DNA of 39,520 bases from Bacteroidales bacterium (GCA_023251485.1 JAHEYR010000007.1:1-39520); one strand, 5' to 3'; counted from the stretch's first letter, positions 17,389 to 26,158 are shown. Program-made: numbers and translations. The notes: generated by a model from the letters alone, not told the origin.

Positions 17389-18018
17389 ATGCTTCACCCG
17401 TTTTTTGAAGGTATAATTATAGGTCTTACATTGGCCGTAATGCTTGGTCCCGCTGTGTTTGCTCTGTTGCAAACAAGCATACACCGTGGGACGAAACCGG
17501 GTATTATTTTAGCTTTAGGTATCGCTCTTAGCGACCTCACTGTGTTGGTTATGAGTTCACTCGGAGCCGCACAATTATTAACCGATGGGAAACGAAGTTT
17601 AATTGTAGGATTAATCGGCGGCTCCATCCTTATCATTTTCGGCATCGTAACTTTCACCCGAAAGGTACAGATCGAAGATCCCGGAAACCTATTAGAACCC
17701 AAACGCGTTCCGGGACCGTTAACTTATATCGTTAAAGGCTTTTTTCTCAACATTGCCAATCCTTTTGTCTGGTTCTTGTGGTTCTCTATCATGATGGGAG
17801 TTTCCGGAACCTATGGATCGGAAAGATCATCTCTCTCCGCTTTAATCGGAGGTGCCGTATTGACCATCTTTAGTACTGATGTGTTAAAAGTTTTGATAGC
17901 CTCACAAATCAAACGTTACCTCACACCCAAAATCCTCAATCTATTTAACCATGCAGTAGGTTTATTGCTCGTCATCTTTGGTATCATCCTCATCGTTAGA
18001 TCTACTATTACCTTCTAA
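17389..18018 (+). CDS. LysE-family translocator
   Basis: The 209-residue integral membrane protein has about six hydrophobic helices. The family signature LTLAVMLGPAVFALLQTSIH near residues 13-32 corresponds to the conserved GPxxxxxxxxxxxxG start of LysE/RhtB exporters. The segment ANPFVWFLWFSIM at about 124-136 is also typical. LysE/RhtB proteins export amino acids or related small molecules. The start lies 6 bp after the GH3 stop, so the genes are co-transcribed. This suggests it moves a substrate or product of that enzyme, though this is inference. Nothing in the sequence reveals the cargo. Confidence 0.82.
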   Translation: MLHPFFEGIIIGLTLAVMLGPAVFALLQTSIHRGTKPGIILALGIALSDLTVLVMSSLGAAQLLTDGKRSLIVGLIGGSILIIFGIVTFTRKVQIEDPGNLLEPKRVPGPLTYIVKGFFLNIANPFVWFLWFSIMMGVSGTYGSERSSLSALIGGAVLTIFSTDVLKVLIASQIKRYLTPKILNLFNHAVGLLLVIFGIILIVRSTITF

Positions 18019-18098
18019 GCACATTTCAACATCCTCTTTTTACCACATCCCTTTTTTGTTTTCCTCAATCTTATACCTCTTTATAAATTTAAAAGTCC

Positions 18099-18106
18099 TA
18101 TTTTTG
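18099..18106 (+). promoter_or_regulatory. -7 promoter element for cysDN
   Basis: TATTTTTG matches TAnnTTTG exactly. It would give a transcription start near 18113 and a leader of about 75 bases before the preferred cysD ATG at 18188. No clear -33 TTTG is seen at the usual distance. Confidence 0.5.
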
Positions 18107-18132
18107 CATTGTAATACTTAAATAAACTGAAG

Positions 18133-18160
18133 AGGGTCATCTACATGAACGATGAGCCCT
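18133..18160 (+). promoter_or_regulatory. Leader hairpin upstream of cysD
   Basis: AGGG-TCATC at 18133-18141 can pair with GATGA-G-CCCT at 18151-18160, leaving one bulged G and a 9-base loop. The hairpin covers an ATG (18145) and sits just before another (18152). It may control translation of the cysDN messenger. No known riboswitch class was recognised. Confidence 0.4.
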
Positions 18161-18207
18161 TTAGCAGCATCATACAAACAACCGGCAATGAAGAAATACC
18201 AGCTTAA
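18145..18207 (+). CDS. Possible 20-residue upstream ORF overlapping the cysD start
   Basis: An ATG frame of 20 codons (MNDEPFSSIIQTTGNEEIPA) begins in the loop of the leader hairpin and ends at a TAA inside the first codons of cysD, overlapping its start at 18188 in another frame. It has no Cys or Met enrichment, so it is not an obvious attenuator peptide. It may be chance. Confidence 0.2.
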   Translation: MNDEPFSSIIQTTGNEEIPA

Positions 18208-19093
18208 TCATTTGCGCGAACTAGAGTCGGAGGCTATATTTGTTATCAGAGAAGTAGCTGCGCAATTTGAACACCCATGTTTGCTTTTTTCAGGGGGCAA
18301 AGATTCAATCGTTTTGGCCTATCTTGCCATGAAAGCCTTTTGGCCAGCCAAGATGCCCTTTCCATTGGTACATATCGATACAGGTCACAACTTTGAGGAG
18401 ACCCTGACTTATCGCGACCAGCTCGTCGAGAAGTTTGGAGCCCAACTCATTGTAGGCTCTGTTCAAGAGAGCATAGAGACTGGGCGCGTAACCGAAGAGA
18501 AAGGATTCAATGCCAGTCGCAATCTATTACAAACCACCACCCTTCTCGATACCATAGAAAAACATAAGTTCGATGCCGCCATGGGCGGTGGACGTCGCGA
18601 CGAAGAGAAAGCACGTGCCAAAGAACGGTTCTTCTCTCACCGCGATGAATTCGGACAGTGGGATCCAAAGAACCAGCGTCCCGAGCTCTGGAACATCTTT
18701 AATGGCCGCAAACACATGGGCGAACACTTCAGAGTATTCCCCATCAGCAACTGGACCGAGATGGACGTATGGCAATACATTCTGATGGAAAACATCGAGA
18801 TGCCCAGCCTCTATTTTACCCACATGCGCGAAGTCTTTAACCGCGATGGCGTATGGCTCTATCACGCCCCCTTCATGAAACTGAAGCCCAACGAAAAAGT
18901 CGAAATAAAACAAGTACGGTGCCGCACCATTGGTGATATCTCATGCACCGGACTCACACTCTCCTCCGCCGAAACACTTGCCGACATCATCTCTGAGATT
19001 GCAGCCACCCGTGTCACCGAAAGAGGCGGACGCGAAGACGACAAACGCTCTGAAGCTGCAATGGAGGACCGCAAACGCGAAGGATATTTCTAA
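18188..19093 (+). CDS. cysD: Sulfate adenylyltransferase subunit 2 (CysD)
   Basis: CysD makes adenosine 5'-phosphosulfate from ATP and sulfate, with CysN as the GTPase partner. The protein has the PP-loop motif LLFSGGKDSIVLAYLAMK. Further conserved CysD segments are VHIDTGHNFEET, AAMGGGRRDEEKARAKER and RVFPISNWTEMDVWQYI. The preferred ATG at 18188 gives MKKYQLNHLRELESEAI and 301 residues, matching the family length (E. coli about 302). An in-frame ATG at 18152 would add 12 residues not seen in the family. It is the first gene of cysDN. Codon choice is richer in C/G-ending codons than in the genes to the left. No cysH, cysC or cysIJ is in the window. Confidence 0.95.
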   Translation: MKKYQLNHLRELESEAIFVIREVAAQFEHPCLLFSGGKDSIVLAYLAMKAFWPAKMPFPLVHIDTGHNFEETLTYRDQLVEKFGAQLIVGSVQESIETGRVTEEKGFNASRNLLQTTTLLDTIEKHKFDAAMGGGRRDEEKARAKERFFSHRDEFGQWDPKNQRPELWNIFNGRKHMGEHFRVFPISNWTEMDVWQYILMENIEMPSLYFTHMREVFNRDGVWLYHAPFMKLKPNEKVEIKQVRCRTIGDISCTGLTLSSAETLADIISEIAATRVTERGGREDDKRSEAAMEDRKREGYF

Positions 19094-19114
19094 ACCAACA
19101 ACTTAATTTTGACG

Positions 19115-20389
19115 ATGACTCAGTTTTCTAACAACTCATATTTAGACATGGAGCTGTTGCGTTTCTCAACAGCAGGTAGCGTTGATGACGGAAAAAGCAC
19201 CTTAATCGGACGGCTGTTATACGACAGTAAATCCATCTTCGAAGATCAGCTCGAAGCCGTAAAGCGTGCCAGTATCAAAAAAGGTACCGAGCATCTCAAC
19301 CTTGCTCTCTTTACTGATGGACTTCGTGCCGAGCGCGAACAAGGCATCACCATTGATGTAGCCTATCGCTACTTCGCCACCCCTAAACGCAAATTCATCA
19401 TTGCCGATACCCCGGGCCATATCCAATATACCCGCAACATGGTAACCGGAGCCTCTACAGCCAATGCCGGTCTTGTACTCATCGATGCCCGCAATGGCAT
19501 CACCGAGCAAACCTGTCGCCACTCCTATATTTCGTCGCTACTCAAGATCCCTCATCTCATCTTTTGCATCAATAAGATGGATCTGGTCAACTATAGCGAA
19601 GAAGTTTACAAACAAATTACCGAAACCTTTACCGTATTTGCAGAGAAACTCGATCTCCGCGACATTCGTTTTGTACCCATCAGTGCCCTGTTTGGCGATA
19701 ACGTAGTTGACCGCTCTACCAATATGCCCTGGTATACCGGCGGTACCCTGCTCGAAGAACTCGAAACCGTGGAGATCGATCATGATAACGATTTTACCTC
19801 ACCTCGCTTTCCGGTGCAATATGTCATCCGGCCCGAGTCTACCGAATACCACGACTACCGTGGCTATGCCGGTCGCGTGGCAGGTGGTGTTTTTGCCAAA
19901 GGCGATCAGGTTACAGTGTTGCCCTCCGGTCTCACCAGCACCATCAAGACCATCGACACCTATACCGGCGAGCTCGACGAAGCTTATCCACCCCTCTCTG
20001 TTACTATCCAGTTGACCGACGATATTGACATCAGTCGTGGCGATATGATCGTCAAGGCCGATAATATGCCGCGAGTAACCCAGGATTTAGAGGTGATGAT
20101 GTGTTGGATGAATGCACGTCCGTTGCAGTTAAACGGAAAATATATCGTCAAGCACACTACTCGCGAAGTACGCTGCGTGGTAAAAGAGATCCAGTACAAA
20201 GTCAATGTCAATAACCTCGAGCAGATCACCGACGACACCACCGTTCGGTTAAACGATATCGCCCGCGTCGTCATTCGTTGCACCAAGCCCCTGTTTGTCG
20301 ATTCTTACAAGCAGAACCGTATCACGGGAGCCCTCATCCTCATCGACGAAGGCACCAACGAAACCGTTGGAGTGGCAATGGTAGAATAA
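19115..20389 (+). CDS. cysN: Sulfate adenylyltransferase subunit 1, GTPase (CysN)
   Basis: CysN is an EF-Tu-like GTPase whose GTP hydrolysis drives APS synthesis by CysD. G-motifs are visible: GSVDDGKST (G1), the effector-region EREQGITID, DTPGH (G3) and NKMD (G4). The C-terminal part contains two beta-barrel domains. The product has 424 residues, which means it lacks the C-terminal APS kinase (CysC) domain present in CysNC fusions, so APS would be reduced directly or phosphorylated by a separate kinase. The open frame extends to a TTG at 19109; the ATG at 19115 is preferred. It starts 21 bp after cysD. Confidence 0.94.
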   Translation: MTQFSNNSYLDMELLRFSTAGSVDDGKSTLIGRLLYDSKSIFEDQLEAVKRASIKKGTEHLNLALFTDGLRAEREQGITIDVAYRYFATPKRKFIIADTPGHIQYTRNMVTGASTANAGLVLIDARNGITEQTCRHSYISSLLKIPHLIFCINKMDLVNYSEEVYKQITETFTVFAEKLDLRDIRFVPISALFGDNVVDRSTNMPWYTGGTLLEELETVEIDHDNDFTSPRFPVQYVIRPESTEYHDYRGYAGRVAGGVFAKGDQVTVLPSGLTSTIKTIDTYTGELDEAYPPLSVTIQLTDDIDISRGDMIVKADNMPRVTQDLEVMMCWMNARPLQLNGKYIVKHTTREVRCVVKEIQYKVNVNNLEQITDDTTVRLNDIARVVIRCTKPLFVDSYKQNRITGALILIDEGTNETVGVAMVE

Positions 20390-20391
20390 AC

Positions 20392-20399
20392 TATCTTTG
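20392..20399 (+). promoter_or_regulatory. -7 promoter element for the C69 dipeptidase gene
   Basis: TATCTTTG, an exact TAnnTTTG match, lies just after the cysN stop and 30 bases before the dipeptidase ATG. A TTG at 20367-20369 is 22 bases upstream and could act as the -33 element. The gene may therefore be transcribed independently of cysDN. Confidence 0.5.
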
Positions 20400-20428
20400 G
20401 AACCCAAATTAAAACCCTTATCATAACA

Positions 20429-22069
20429 ATGAAATCATATCGTCAAACTATTTTAGCCACTGTCCTTGTAGCAACAGCGCTTTTTATGGCGACACCTACC
20501 AAGGCCTGTACCAACCTGTTGGTCACCAAAGGAGCCACAACCGATGGTTCCACCTTCATCTCCTATAATGCCGACTCGCACACCCTCTATGGCGAGCTCT
20601 ACTACTGGGCAGCAGCTACCCATCCCAAGGGATCGATGCTCGATGTTTACGAGTGGGATACTAACGAATTTCTGGGCAAAATCAAGCAAGTTTCCCAAAC
20701 CTATAAAGTAGTGGGCAACATGAACGAGTATCAGGTAGCTATTGGCGAAACGACCTATGGTGGTCGCGAAGAGCTGCAGAAACAGCCCGGTGCCATCGTA
20801 GACTATGGGAGTCTCATCTATATCGCCCTGCAGCGTTCAAAGACAGCACGCCAGGCCATCAAAGTGATGACCGACCTCGTGGCCGAATATGGCTATGCCA
20901 GCGAAGGTGAGTCCTTCTCCGTATCCGATCCCAATGAAGTCTGGATCTTTGAGATGATCGGCAAAGGAGCCGGCGAAAAGGGAGCCGTTTGGGTAGCCCG
21001 TCGCATCCCCGAAGGATACATTTCGGCCCATGCCAACCATGCACGTATCACGACCTTTCCGTTGAACGATCCTGAAAATTGTATGTATGCTCCCGATATC
21101 ATCACCTTTGCTAAGAAAAAAGGATATTATAAAGGAGCTGATGCCGATTTCAGTTTCTCCGATACCTATGCACCCGTAGATTTCGATGCAGCCCGTTATA
21201 GCGAAGCCCGTGTGTGGTCGATGTTTAATCGGTTGAATCACGAGGCCATGGCCCCCTATCTCGACTATGCCATGGGCAAGAACTTAAAGAACCGCATGCC
21301 GTTGTGGATCAAGCCTACCCAGAAAGTAAGCGTTCACGATGTGATGGAGATTATGCGCGACCATTATGAGAACACCCCGATGGATATGACCAAAGACATG
21401 GGTGCAGGGCCTTACGATTTACCCTATCGTTGGCGTCCATTGTCGTGGAAAGTAGATGGCGTTGAATATCTCAACGAGCGTGCTGTTTCTACACAGCAGA
21501 CCGGATTTTCCTTTGTAGCGCAAAGCCGGAGTTGGTTGCCCAATACGCTGGGTGGCATCATCTGGTTTGGTGTAGACGACACCTACAGCACCATCTACAC
21601 ACCGATGTATAGCAATATCAGTAGTGCCCCGGAAAACCTGAAGGCAGGCAATGGAGCGATGATGACCTTTTCAGAGACCTCCATGTTTTGGATCTTCAAT
21701 CAAGTAGCCAATTTCGCTTATACCCGTTATCGCGATATCATTCCTGAGGTCAGAGCCAAGCAGGCACAATTGGAGAGCAAATACATCGCTATGGTGGCTG
21801 AGAACGACACCAAATATCTACAGCTAGCCAAACAGAACCCCAAGGCCGCGGTGCAGGCCCTTACGCTCTTCTCTCATGCCCAGTCGAAGAATACCTTTGC
21901 CACATGGAAGACCCTCTATCAAGACCTCTTTATGAAATATATGGATGGCAACATCAAGACCGTGATACCCGGTAAACGCGATCCCAAGGTTTCGCAGCCC
22001 GGATATGGTGATGCCTGGTACCGCAAGATCGTAACAGAGACTGGCGACAGACTGAAAGTGTTGAAATAA
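20429..22069 (+). CDS. Secreted C69-family dipeptidase
   Basis: The 546-residue protein belongs to the peptidase C69 (PepD) family of N-terminal nucleophile hydrolases. A signal peptide of 26 residues ends in TKA, and C27 follows directly (ACTNLLVTKGATTDG). Removal of the leader would expose this Cys as both N-terminus and catalytic nucleophile. Conserved segments are SDPNEVWIFEMIGKG, ISAHANHARITTFP and RYSEARVWSMFNRLN. It would act in the periplasm or outside on dipeptides. It ends at a strong terminator. Its codon use matches cysDN rather than the AT-richer genes nearby. Confidence 0.9.
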   Translation: MKSYRQTILATVLVATALFMATPTKACTNLLVTKGATTDGSTFISYNADSHTLYGELYYWAAATHPKGSMLDVYEWDTNEFLGKIKQVSQTYKVVGNMNEYQVAIGETTYGGREELQKQPGAIVDYGSLIYIALQRSKTARQAIKVMTDLVAEYGYASEGESFSVSDPNEVWIFEMIGKGAGEKGAVWVARRIPEGYISAHANHARITTFPLNDPENCMYAPDIITFAKKKGYYKGADADFSFSDTYAPVDFDAARYSEARVWSMFNRLNHEAMAPYLDYAMGKNLKNRMPLWIKPTQKVSVHDVMEIMRDHYENTPMDMTKDMGAGPYDLPYRWRPLSWKVDGVEYLNERAVSTQQTGFSFVAQSRSWLPNTLGGIIWFGVDDTYSTIYTPMYSNISSAPENLKAGNGAMMTFSETSMFWIFNQVANFAYTRYRDIIPEVRAKQAQLESKYIAMVAENDTKYLQLAKQNPKAAVQALTLFSHAQSKNTFATWKTLYQDLFMKYMDGNIKTVIPGKRDPKVSQPGYGDAWYRKIVTETGDRLKVLK

Positions 22070-22092
22070 TCAGATTCTTATATACAAAGAAA

Positions 22093-22126
22093 CCGGGGTG
22101 TCTTTTAATTAATAAAGATACCCCGG
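22093..22126 (+). terminator. Hairpin terminator after the C69 dipeptidase gene
   Basis: A 13-base arm (CCGGGGTGTCTTT at 22093-22105) pairs with 22114-22126, with one mismatch and an 8-base AT loop. A T-rich tail follows. It lies 24 bases after the stop and faces the convergent small gene, so it may work in both directions. Confidence 0.75.
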
Positions 22127-22152
22127 CTTGGTTTATTCAATAATTAATTTCA

Positions 22153-22497
22153 CTATTGATTTGCTTTTTTATCTTCATTTAGAATTCCTTTTTTATTTGC
22201 TTGTATTATTTTCACTGTTATATAGGCTAGTCCAAATCCAATTAGATATAAAGTCCCATCTCCTATTGGTGCTGCATTCTCATTTCCATTCGCACCTCTT
22301 TGTGGCAAATCCGGAGGGTCGGAACTAGGCAAGTCTTGACCTGAAATTGATCCTATGAAAAGGAAGAAAAAAAGAATAAGAAGTATTTTTTTTAATCGAG
22401 AATAGAAACCGTTAGTTGTAATATGAAAGAAAGTAACCCCTTTGATTTTTAGAGAGCATATGTCTCCATTGTTTTTAAATAAATTGTAGTTTTTCAT
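22153..22497 (-). CDS. Small secreted protein with PID-CTERM-like C-terminal anchor
   Basis: The 114-residue protein has an unusually long N-terminal region (about 34 residues) before a hydrophobic stretch (ILLILFFFLFIGSIS, about 38-52) that ends in GQ like a signal peptide. A short proline/acid-rich linker (PSSDPPDLPQ) follows. The C-terminus has PIGDG at 77-81, then about 18 hydrophobic residues and a basic tail (IIQANKK). The order 'PI-D/G-G, membrane helix, basic end' resembles the PID-CTERM sorting tail of Bacteroidota, though the match is imperfect. It starts 12 bp after the large T9SS protein gene and is almost certainly in one operon with it. Function is unknown. Confidence 0.6.
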   Translation of the reverse strand: MKNYNLFKNNGDICSLKIKGVTFFHITTNGFYSRLKKILLILFFFLFIGSISGQDLPSSDPPDLPQRGANGNENAAPIGDGTLYLIGFGLAYITVKIIQANKKGILNEDKKANQ

Positions 22498-22509
22498 GAT
22501 TGTTGATTT

Positions 22510-25500
22510 TTAGGTGATTCTGATTTTCCGAAAGAATAATTTGTTGTTGTATTGAATTTTAATGATGTATATTCCATTGTTTTCTAATTGAAATTCGAGA
22601 GAACTACTTTGTAGTTTTAAATTCTTTATTAATTTTCCTGAAATATCATAAATTGTGACATCACCTGGTTTTACAAAATCAGACGTTCTTAAATACACCG
22701 TTTTTTGAAAAGAATAAAGTGTAATACATTTATTATCAGACGAAGGGTCTAATCCTGTGATAACATCTATTTGTAGTGAAAACCTGTCTTTTATATCAGT
22801 AGAGTCACTTTTAAAAGTAAAAGATGATGAATTACTTAGCATGTATTTCTTTTTATCTAGTTTATCTTCCAATGTAAACGTAGAACTCTTTAACCAATCA
22901 TCTGAAATCTCGGCTTTGAGAGTATATTCAGTAGATAACCCTTTTATAAACTGAAAATTAAATGATAGTGATGAGGCTGGAGGAACACTATTGGTGGATA
23001 ATTTTTGGCCATTACTTAAGATTGAATAGAATAGAGGCGTTCCATACATCCCTTCTAAAAATGGAGAATCATATTCGGCATCAAATAGGTTTGATGCCTT
23101 ATCATTAAGGATGAGTTTTGTCTCTGAATAAGTATTATCTGTGGTACTATTAATGATGAGTTTTATTTTCTTTACCGAACTGGCTTTTAGACTTTTCCAT
23201 CCACTGGCTATCGCATGAACTCTTGCAGACGTTGGAATTGTAATGGAATTAGTATTATTGATAGCTCGAATGAAAAATCCGTTCATTGACGGTATTATTT
23301 CTCCTTCCTCCATATCAGAGTAAGTTCCTCCACTATTGAGAATCTTGGCTATTGAATTAATTCCAACAGTATTCCATCCTGTATACCAGGTTAATCCACT
23401 TGTAAATGGATTTCCCAATAAATGCCATCCCCGATTATTAGTCAAGGTGAGATTTGTAAATTTGATATCCGTATTATTTGGTGTTCCGGCAATAGATCTG
23501 ATTATTTCTGTATAATAGGAAGCCAGATAACCCTCGCCATTATTAAAGGAAACAAGATTATTTGAACCTAACTTTTGGTTAATCCATAAGTTATCAGATT
23601 CTCGATAACCAAATAAATCATCATCTAAGCTTGGTTTAAAAGAGTCACTTATCAGCGGATTATCAACAGGCGAACTTATAAAATGCCATCCATCTGTTTC
23701 TCCAACGTATTTAATGATAAAACGTTCAATCAGTATTGTTCCACTACCACTGATTTTTCCATTACAAATAAAAGAGGCTGCTGCACCATGATTGTTTGGC
23801 GATTTTAAAACCATACAATTCACCCCTTCAAATGAACAGTTACCACTTACGGTTAACGTCGTTCCAGCCTTAAGTGATAATACTGCACCAGTTCTAATAA
23901 TCAATGATTTTAGACTGATATCTTTTGAGTATATTGGTTTGTTAGTAACATCTGGTATTTCAACATCCGAATCCATTCCGGGAGCCACGCCAGTTGCCCA
24001 GTTTCCTGCCGTTTCCCAATCAGTTGAGATACCACCTTTCCAAACAATTGCATTACTGGCACCATAATCTGAAATTGCAATATCGTCTATGTTAATAGCC
24101 GAAGCTATTGCTGTTAAAGACTGAAGAATCCTAAACCTTATATTACCTGTTTTATTGATTGTGAAATGTACCATTTCCGGATTCTCTGAACATGAAATTT
24201 CCGAACCCTCATTAACCCATGAAATCCCACCATCTATTGAACTTTGTAGTCGCCATTTCCCTCCTGTGTCCGATCCGTAGTTTGAATAACTTACCAATAC
24301 ATCTCCAGCTCCATTTGTTTTGTCATAGCACATTGTAATACTTCCTGCCACATTTGTAATACTATTTATTTGGAGACGTGCAGACTTTCTTCCCCTCTTG
24401 TAGTCCAATGTAGTATTTCCAATTAGTGCATCTTTAAATGACCATGATCCTTTAGTACCCGTTATGAGTTCTGTATTGTTATCTGTTTGAGTCCCTTTCT
24501 CAAAATTTTCAATCCAATTCATCTCATACACGGACCCGCTAATCGGAATAGTGCTCAATAATACACCGTCAATAGTATGGGTGATAAGATCATTAGAATA
24601 ACTCCCTGCTCTTGCTGATGCAGCACATCGAACATAAACTTTTTGGGAAGACAAGGTTGATGTTGAATAGGGTAAAGAACAACTAGGTGAAAAAATTTGA
24701 TTATCCATTGATACTTCATAATTGGTTGGTGCAGTTATGATGATAGGATTGCCTCCGGATGGTAGATCGTCACCTGAAAGAAGATATTGTTTTGGGACAG
24801 ACGCAATACTGTCCTGAATTCCATATAACCCTGTTATTGATTTGGGAGACACTGATAAAGTTGGAGCTGCCGGAACAATCCATTTTATTGTAACATCATC
24901 TATTGCCAAGAAATGTGCTAATGGAGATGTACCAGCTTTATTCCATCTTATTATGAGATATGATCCAGGGGGTATACTTATTCCCTGGATTGATATATCT
25001 TTAAAAGTTACACTATTTTCAGGTAAGTTACCGTTTAATTTTGTTGAAGGCGGTCCATATTTAGGTGTGTCAAATTCGAGTGCAGGAACTGTAGTCCATC
25101 CCGAACCTGTGACAATCTGATTGAAAATTGATACAATCTTATATCCAAATTTTATCTCTTGAAAACTTGTATAACCTCCATTAAACCATTGTTCGCCTTT
25201 ATAACTAATACTAACTTGAGAGATATTCTTTGATGATTTATTTTGTAGAGCCACTCCCATAGCTAAAGAATAATCTTTATCTGGAACCACTCCCATTGCT
25301 CTATCACTACTTCCTGTGACTCCAAAACTCTTTTTCCCTGAAGTGGCATCTGTTCCATCTGTTGCAGAATAAGTGAAATACTTATTCTGATTTTGAATTT
25401 GCCAATACCAGCCAGGGATGGTGTTATTGTCTGTCCATGAGGCTGACCCTGAAGGCACAAGATTTTCAAAATTCTGACTATATGAGCCAGTATGTATCAT

Positions 25501-25590
25501 CTCTATTTGCGCTTCTCCATTAATAGGGGAAAAGATTCCTATTAAGGACATTGCATTTACAAAGTAGCAAATGAATGTCACTTTTTTCAT
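22510..25590 (-). CDS. Large secreted T9SS cargo protein, putative adhesin
   Basis: The roughly 1,025-residue protein has a signal peptide (MKKVTFICYFVNAMSLIGIF, ending GEAQ). The frame extends to an ATG at 25605, but the internal ATG at 25590 gives a normal signal peptide. It then has beta-rich modules typical of Bacteroidota surface proteins. One is a concanavalin-like N-terminal block (YSQNFENLVPSGSASW). Another is an Ig-like block starting TLSVSPKSITGLYG. A third contains WKGGISTDWETAGNWATGV, followed by a strand-rich region. The C-terminal ~75 residues (VYLRTSDFVKPGDVTIYDIS...IYIIKIQ...FRKIRI) form a type A T9SS sorting domain, so it is probably exported by the type IX system and attached to the surface. 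No catalytic motif was seen. Confidence 0.8.
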   Translation of the reverse strand: MKKVTFICYFVNAMSLIGIFSPINGEAQIEMIHTGSYSQNFENLVPSGSASWTDNNTIPGWYWQIQNQNKYFTYSATDGTDATSGKKSFGVTGSSDRAMGVVPDKDYSLAMGVALQNKSSKNISQVSISYKGEQWFNGGYTSFQEIKFGYKIVSIFNQIVTGSGWTTVPALEFDTPKYGPPSTKLNGNLPENSVTFKDISIQGISIPPGSYLIIRWNKAGTSPLAHFLAIDDVTIKWIVPAAPTLSVSPKSITGLYGIQDSIASVPKQYLLSGDDLPSGGNPIIITAPTNYEVSMDNQIFSPSCSLPYSTSTLSSQKVYVRCAASARAGSYSNDLITHTIDGVLLSTIPISGSVYEMNWIENFEKGTQTDNNTELITGTKGSWSFKDALIGNTTLDYKRGRKSARLQINSITNVAGSITMCYDKTNGAGDVLVSYSNYGSDTGGKWRLQSSIDGGISWVNEGSEISCSENPEMVHFTINKTGNIRFRILQSLTAIASAINIDDIAISDYGASNAIVWKGGISTDWETAGNWATGVAPGMDSDVEIPDVTNKPIYSKDISLKSLIIRTGAVLSLKAGTTLTVSGNCSFEGVNCMVLKSPNNHGAAASFICNGKISGSGTILIERFIIKYVGETDGWHFISSPVDNPLISDSFKPSLDDDLFGYRESDNLWINQKLGSNNLVSFNNGEGYLASYYTEIIRSIAGTPNNTDIKFTNLTLTNNRGWHLLGNPFTSGLTWYTGWNTVGINSIAKILNSGGTYSDMEEGEIIPSMNGFFIRAINNTNSITIPTSARVHAIASGWKSLKASSVKKIKLIINSTTDNTYSETKLILNDKASNLFDAEYDSPFLEGMYGTPLFYSILSNGQKLSTNSVPPASSLSFNFQFIKGLSTEYTLKAEISDDWLKSSTFTLEDKLDKKKYMLSNSSSFTFKSDSTDIKDRFSLQIDVITGLDPSSDNKCITLYSFQKTVYLRTSDFVKPGDVTIYDISGKLIKNLKLQSSSLEFQLENNGIYIIKIQYNNKLFFRKIRIT

Positions 25591-26036
25591 TCGCAGTTGT
25601 TGCATGACAATTAAGAATTAAAAGTGATATTTCTAAAAAAGCCAAAAAATGAAGAGAGTAAAATGGACAGGAAATCATAAAAAGACTAGGTGGCAAATTG
25701 CTCAGGTCAAAATGAATTAGTAAAAGATCTTTTAACTTCAATATTGTAGCTACTAAATATACAAACTAATTATATCAGATTCAATATGCTTTGGTCTAGA
25801 TTGTTATAATTTGTATTTATTATAAATTAATATCAAAATCATCTTTTAGTATGCAAACTAATTGAATTTGTAGTTAATTTGATTAATTAAAAAGTCGACA
25901 ATTAATGAGGCTAGAACTATTACAAATAGTCACTTTTGATTTTGACAAGTAAAGATCTTTGGAAATTAGAAATTTAAAGATGCACTAAACTTTATGTTTA
26001 TGTAATTGATTAGTGAAATTGAAAAAATTAAGAATT

Positions 26037-26073
26037 TTCTCAAAAACTACTTTTTAGAAGCAGTTTTTGAGAA
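26037..26073. repeat. Perfect 12-bp inverted repeat upstream of the PUL
   Basis: TTCTCAAAAACT at 26037-26048 and its exact inverse at 26062-26073 flank a 13-base AT-rich loop. No T-run follows, so it may be an operator or RNA hairpin rather than a terminator. Confidence 0.55.
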
Positions 26074-26150
26074 GATTCGGATGAAAAGTTTCTCCTAAAT
26101 TGATGAAATATGGATGAAGAAATAAAAAATGTTGGAGGACAATAATTCGT

Positions 26151-26158
26151 TAAATTTG
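26151..26158 (+). promoter_or_regulatory. -7 promoter element for the pectin utilisation locus
   Basis: TAAATTTG is an exact match to TAnnTTTG. It implies a transcription start near 26165 and a leader of about 65 bases before the ATG at 26231. Confidence 0.45.

Noticed and set aside
18113-18187. Considered a SAM or other sulfur riboswitch ahead of cysD
   Set aside because: None of the conserved cores of the known classes was seen, and the leader is too short for SAM-I.
18527-18913. 128-codon minus-strand frame inside cysD
   Set aside because: It overlaps a conserved CysD gene in antisense and lacks its own signals. The frame is a by-product of codon bias.
20837-21241. 134-codon frame on the minus strand inside the C69 gene
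   Set aside because: It lies fully within a strongly supported plus-strand gene and has no recognisable domain. The GC-richer codons there reduce stops on the other strand.
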